Shown: positions 17,897 to 22,188 of the stretch, piece after piece
Position numbering within the stretch: the stretch's first letter is position 1
Layout: every line of letters starts with the position of its first letter
DNA from: Cyanodermella asteris
Lineage: Eukaryota > Ascomycota > Lecanoromycetes > Ostropales > Stictidaceae
Assembly: GCA_900618795.1 (NCBI GenBank)
Contig: UYJD01000013.1
Coordinates: 569,604 to 591,791, forward strand
Reading direction: 5' to 3'
DNA: 22,188 bases
Notes under the pieces: model-generated
The model's input: only the letters and a program-made list of their open reading frames with translations
The model's database searches: none
What the model was told of the DNA's origin: nothing
Program-made: the position numbers and the translations under genes

Positions 17897-19886
17897 TTAC
17901 TTCCACCGTGGGCTAAGAAGCACATTCCAAGAACCGTCATCGAACTGCATGGTAATGTATTGACGGAAATCAAGTTTTTTGTCATCCGCTCGCTCCACAT
18001 CGAAACGAGTCAGGATGTTCGCAGATGCAGTACGAATTTCTGCGTAGGCAAAACTGCCTCCAGTCAGCGGCTTCCCGTATGGTTCTTGGACATCGACTTA
18101 CTTCTTTCCAATGCATGCATGCTTTCCGCCTGAAAACGGGTAGTACGCATCATAACTTGTCTCGGTCAGTAGTCATTCTTACCAAAGGTTTACAGTAGGT
18201 GACTTACTCCGGCTGCGGCGCACCACAACGCGCGTCGCCCTCAAGCCAGCGCTCTGGCCAGAATCGCTCAGGTTCGGGCCAATATCGCCCGTCGCGATGC
18301 AGCTGACGGTAGGACGCCGAGACGACCGTATATGGTGGGATGTAGAACTCGCCAATCTGGAAGCTGTCCTTGATCGTTCTGCGACCCATCTCGGACGCAA
18401 TAGGGTGCATTCGCAGGTTTTCCTTAATGCAGGCCTCCAGGTATTTAAAACACGGCTTCTCGCGGACCGTCTTGCTGTCAAGGATCTGATCGTCAGGCCC
18501 GAGCACCGGAAGGGATTTTAGAAGCTTCGCTCTGACATCGGGATTCCGCGCCAGTTCCAGAAACAGGAATCCAATGGTGCCTGGAATTATGTGAGCCGCC
18601 TTTGCCCAGACCCTCGTCAAATCCCCGCTAAGCTTACCCGAAGTTGTTTCTGAGCCTGCGAGAAGCAGCTCGGACATCTGATCGATAATATCCTGGTTCG
18701 TCATTCTTGTGCCAGTGTCTGGTCGCTCGCCCTCGGTGAGCATATGATGGAGAATATCTTGTCTTCGCTTCAACCGCACTGTCTCACTTTCTGCCGCTCG
18801 ATCATCGATCAACGTGGATATCGCCTGTTTCAAAGTAAGAAAATACGTAAACAGGGGCAGTTTCCGGGGTTGAAAACATACAGATGTCATGTCTTTGGGC
18901 CAGTCGAATTCAATGTCCCAGCCGAGCTTTCGCAGGAATCGTTTTATGAAAACGAACTGATGGTATTAGCGCTTACCACCTTTAATGGGCTATGCCAGAA
19001 CCTACTCGATAGCGATTAACCTGCCCTGAAAAAATCGCGTCAGGGATTTTGGCCCAAGCACGATCGCGTTTCGTCTTGATCTTGGAGGGATCGAAAACCT
19101 GATCAATCTGTCCAAAGCCTTTGCCAAATGAACTCTCGCCCATGCTACAAGAATTAGTATAAGGAGAGCGTGGTCAGGGGGGTGGGCTTGGCTTACATAT
19201 CCAAGGCAAGACAATGAAGATCCCGCATCAAGTCGGTCGTAAGAACGCGGCCCTTGCCTTTGAGCTCTTGGACCTCAATCATCTTGTAATAATTCGAGAG
19301 CAGGACAGATACACAGGCTTTGAAAAAGTTATCGAGCTCATCAACCGCACCAACGGTGAACGCAGGCGACAGAAAACGCTTGAGATTCTTATGCGGTATC
19401 TCCCGGCTGTAGTAATTATATCAGGTAAGTTTGGCTTCACTCTTTACGGGAACGGGGTTCAATATACATCTCACCAAACAGACCAGGGCTGTTCCTGTCT
19501 CTGGAGATTTCAGCGTACATGCTGACTTTGGGTAGGTCCACCTTGACAAGGATATCTCTGATGGGGTCTTTCCCCGCGACCCAGATTTGACGAGGGCCAA
19601 GGCGAGTCACCTCGCCATATTGCTGATGTTTTCTTTCGACGTACTTCCAGATGGTGCCCTGAGCGAAGCCCCAACGGAGGTGGATCGTCGTCCATGGAGC
19701 ATACCATGGGCCGGGGATTCGACTCAGCGGAGACACAATTGCTTTGGCCGTTGAGGCGAGGTAGATAACAGAGACAAATACAAGCACCAAGATGACAGCC
19801 CCTGTTGCAGGTCTGATTGGAAGATTTTCTGGATCAACCAGCCATCCCTGCTTCCGAACAGGCTCAAAGGAGGTAGGGCTGTCCAT
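17897..19886 (-). CDS. Cytochrome P450 monooxygenase (microsomal, E-class)
   Basis: Eight exons are inferred on the minus strand: 19886-19468, 19406-19197, 19144-19006, 18956-18882, 18824-18638, 18580-18208, 18155-18102 and 18053-17897. All junctions are GT..AG, introns are 48-61 nt, and phases are consistent throughout, giving 537 residues. An N-terminal membrane anchor lies at about 28-47, followed by the hinge IPGPWYAPW (57-65). The oxygen-activation motif AGSETT is at 337-342, ExxR is E397-R400, PERF is at 447-450 and the heme loop FSGGKHACIG is at 475-484 with ligand Cys482. All diagnostic residues are present, so the enzyme should be active in the ER membrane with a P450 reductase. The style resembles P450s of fungal polyketide and terpenoid pathways, but the CYP family is not assigned. 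A start at 19973 would add 29 residues. I prefer 19886 because it places the anchor normally. It is divergent from the ligase gene. Confidence 0.92.
18581..18637 (-). other. Stop-free, in-frame 57-nt intron inside the P450 I-helix region
   Basis: GTAAGC..CCAG interrupts the glycine codon just after AGSETTS. Its length is a multiple of three and it has no stop, so unspliced transcripts would read through and insert 19 residues beside the oxygen-activation motif. Removing it restores the standard ETTSGTIGFLFLELARNP pattern, which is why it is called an intron. Confidence 0.85.
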
Positions 19887-20393
19887 CACTTCAGTTGAGT
19901 GGAGAGAAGCGAAGTAGCCACGACAGATCCTGGCGGACCAAAGCTGCAATATGTACGTTCCTGCAGCTTGCATGCGTGATGCAGGACAACCTGCAGAGCT
20001 TTAAGGTTCTAGCCACCGACTAGTGTTGACATTACTCTGCACTGGTAATGGGCGGCATATTCGTGGAGATCATCGCATCAAAGCGGCATCACGGACTTGT
20101 CGAAGATCATGCTGGTTGAAGAGATAACTCCAGGCGGAACCTTGGGTAAATGTCTGCCAACTTTCTCAACTGCATGACGAACAGCTGGGAAGGAACGCAG
20201 AGCTACCAGAATTAAGGTTCAGGGTCAACATTGCTGAGGCATATAAGAAAGGGTACATTCAGCCCCCATTCATGATCTCCACGTTGACGCGTTTACAATC
20301 TTTTATTCGCAGCATCATCCGATAGCAGTAAGATCGCCCTGGCTTGTTAGACCACAAGCAGTCCAGCGTACCCTGACAGCAAACTAAAGCACC
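19887..20393. promoter_or_regulatory. Shared divergent promoter of P450 and PaaK-like ligase genes
   Basis: 507 bp between the two ATGs. On the minus strand a CTTAAAGC TATA-like site at about 20001-20008 could serve the P450. A TGCAGG-ACAA-CCTGCA inverted repeat lies at 19980-19995. Near the centre are a GCGGCAT heptamer twice (20052-20058, 20083-20089) and a CGG-N5-CGG arrangement (20084-20094), the kind of site bound by Zn2Cys6 regulators. A TATAAG box for the ligase is at 20242-20247. Coordinate expression of the pair is plausible. Binding of any factor is inference. Confidence 0.55.
20242..20247 (+). promoter_or_regulatory. TATA box of the PaaK-like ligase gene
   Basis: TATAAG, in the context CATATAAGAAAGG, lies 146 nt before the ATG at 20394. 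A start about 30 nt downstream would leave a leader of roughly 115-120 nt. Confidence 0.5.
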
Positions 20394-21709
20394 ATGGATC
20401 CATATGTTCGCAGCATTGTTGACCTCGCCAGAAAACGAGCGACATTTTTCAGGGACTTGGACCTTACACTGCCCGAAGACTACCGTCTTGCAGATCTGCC
20501 GATCACCGACCACGCAAGCTTCTGGAAGGCGAGTTCCACGAATCAAGAGTGTGTGATGACACAAAGTCAAGTTGACGGCATTATCCTGAAGACCGGGGGT
20601 AGGAGACCCATATTCCCCCTCACCCTCGCAGCCACTGACACCAGCCAGGGACTACTGACCGACCCAAGGTAACTTCGTACTCTCAGATTGAGCTGCAGAG
20701 AACAGCCAACCTACTTGGAGTGGGCCTTCTCCGCGCGGGCCTGCAGTGCGGGGATCGAGTGGGCAATCTCTTCTATGCCGGAGACATGTATGGGTCATTC
20801 TTGCTCCACATCCTGAGTCTCATGGCTCTCCCCATACCAGCCGTCCAAGTGCCGATTGGCGGACTAACTAGCGAAGCCGACACGGTCCACGTCATCGAGC
20901 AGTGTGGCGTGACGACGCTGCTGTCGACTGCAACATCTCTGGTGCGACTTGCCGCTTTTGTCAGGACCGCAAACCAGCCACTTCCCGGAGTTCGCCGCAT
21001 CATGTTTGGTGGTGAACCGCTCTTCCCTGATCAAGAGAAAATTTTGCGATGGGCATTCCCTAGCGCAACCATCAAGAGCTGTATTTACGGCTCAATTGAT
21101 GCAGGAGTGATCGGGACTGCCACGATCGACGCAGACACGCGGATTTTCCAGACCATCAAGGAGGCGGCTATCGTAGAGATCGTCTCGAGCGAGGACCGCA
21201 TGACCGTCATCGAGGATGAGAATGTGCCTGGTCTGTTGGTGGCGACAAGTCTAATCAGACAATTGTCCCCTGTCCTTCGTTATCCAGTCGGTGACCGTGC
21301 GGAATGGGTGGATCGTCAAGCGGGCCTCTTTAGGCTCCTAGGCAGAGAAAGCCATGCCGTGCGCCTTGGTCCGGTATCAATTGACATAGCAGATCTGCGC
21401 CAGGTCGTATCTCGGGCGCTTTGCGGCACTCCCGTGCACGCGATGCAGGCCGTACTTTCACGAAACCAGGGCAAGGACCAGCTGGAGCTTCGAATCGCGG
21501 CAAATCCGCAGGACAGGGATATCGCGGTGGAGACTATACGGAATCTCCTCTACGTTGAGCGTCCCATGTTCAAGCAGCATGTTGAAATGGGTATAGTGGG
21601 CGCGCTAATGACTCGATTTGTCGAGGTGGCAGAACTCGAGCTGGCGCCCAGAAGCCGCAAGCTCTTGGAAATCGTAGAGACCCGATTCGATGGAAGGGCA
21701 GCTCAGTAA
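20394..21709 (+). CDS. PaaK-like adenylate-forming enzyme (phenylacetate-CoA ligase-like)
   Basis: Two exons are inferred, 20394-20598 and 20649-21709, with a 50-nt intron GTAGGA..CCAG containing CACTGAC. The product is 421 residues. Splicing restores the phosphate-binding loop KTGGTTDRPK (66-75), which neither exon shows whole. Further adenylation-enzyme motifs are FGGEPL (188-193), YGSIDAG (215-221, aromatic-plus-acid ATP site, with Asp219 in place of the usual Glu) and RYPVGDRAEW (279-288, ribose-binding Asp284). A short C-terminal lid ends ELAPRSRKLLEIVETR. These enzymes activate a carboxylic acid with ATP to an acyl-AMP, usually then transferring it to CoA. The length (about 420) fits PaaK-type proteins and is shorter than typical acyl-CoA synthetases (500-600). 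No carrier or reductase domain is attached and no PTS1 tripeptide ends the protein (AAQ). The substrate cannot be told. Its divergent P450 neighbour suggests specialised metabolism. Confidence 0.88.
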
Positions 21710-22188
21710 ATAGCGCATGGTGTCACAGATGGACAGGTGTTGGGCGGAAATCTTATGGAGTACCATCGTTCCAGATTGCTCAATCCGTGGCGCAGTTGTT
21801 TGGGTACGAAGTGTTATCGAAGAAGAAGCCGCGGGAGACAGCATCACACGTAGAAGTTTTCGGCTTATGCTTTGGCGCTAGTCACGACGATCAGTCAGTT
21901 GCGGGGTTGATTGGCGCTAGCGCTCTTCTAGAAGCTTTCTTTGAAAACCTTCCTCGCATTTGGCATCTGCGACGACCACTGGTCCGGGGTCTGGTACGAA
22001 ATGTGATACCATGAGCCACTCACAGGTCGGACCAGCCTGCGAGAAATGCGAGCCGTTGAGCGACTTCGTTACGAAGCGATCTTTGCGAGCCAAACCTTCC
22101 CTCATCTCTCTAAACGATGACAGGTACAGAAACGGCCGTGTGACACCACCATGAGTCGACGTTCGAACTTTGCCCCCAGCCCCCCTCC
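21710..22188. other. Right-edge stretch, no gene supported
   Basis: 479 bp to the window end. A 75-codon ORF (21787-22014, +) and a 62-codon ORF (21917-22105, -) have no recognisable motifs. The 3' UTR of the ligase and perhaps the beginning of a neighbouring gene's flank are here. Confidence 0.5.

Noticed and set aside
21787-22014. 75-codon ORF at the right edge
   Set aside because: No motif, no start context, and its frame is unrelated to the ligase. It is not distinguishable from noise.
22140-22170. tRNA-like GTTCGAA string near the right end
   Set aside because: The flanking bases do not form a T-arm or acceptor stem on either strand.

Overview
The window reads as nuclear DNA of a filamentous ascomycete (Pezizomycotina). 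Genes are interrupted by short GT..AG introns (mostly 48-65 nt, a few up to about 150) with CTGAC/CTAAC-type branch sites. Coding regions are GC-rich, both strands are used, and the protein types are typical of moulds: an NmrA-like reductase, an Mdg1/Crp1-like CBM48 protein, a mitochondrial ribosomal protein L20 and a fungal DUF218 protein. Dothideomycetes is my best guess from overall flavour only. I see no RNA gene, transposon, retroelement or CRISPR array.

Layout, left to right. An NmrA-like oxidoreductase (474-1433, +) lacks its expected ATG and carries an internal TAG, so it looks like a young pseudogene. After a 1.2 kb gap comes a three-exon gene (2679-5310, +) for an 815-residue protein: an N-terminal AMPK-type glycogen-binding module followed by a long Ala/Thr/Pro-rich tail with three kinds of internal repeat. 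Only 24 nt downstream, in the same frame with no further stop, a 594-codon ORF of unknown function starts (5335-7119, +). A three-exon DUF218/YdcF-like gene follows (7591-8670, +), reconstructed here by splicing. Next come a serine/proline-rich conserved-looking hypothetical protein (9946-11157, +) with a probable 5'-UTR intron, the mitoribosomal protein MRPL20/mL58 (12022-12699, +), and a convergent 510-residue protein of unknown function (13063-14595, -). A secreted CBM9-like protein with a clear TATA box lies at 15497-16198 (+). A small degenerate or misassembled gene may lie between 16881 and 17791 (+).

The right end looks like the edge of a specialised-metabolism locus. An eight-exon, apparently intact cytochrome P450 (17897-19886, -) and a two-exon stand-alone PaaK-like adenylate-forming enzyme (20394-21709, +) are transcribed divergently from a 507-bp shared promoter. 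An acyl-activating enzyme paired with a P450 suggests activation and oxidation of a carboxylic acid or polyketide-type intermediate. Any backbone synthase would have to lie beyond 22188. The left two thirds of the window is mostly housekeeping-type or uncharacterised host genes and shows no functional link to this pair.
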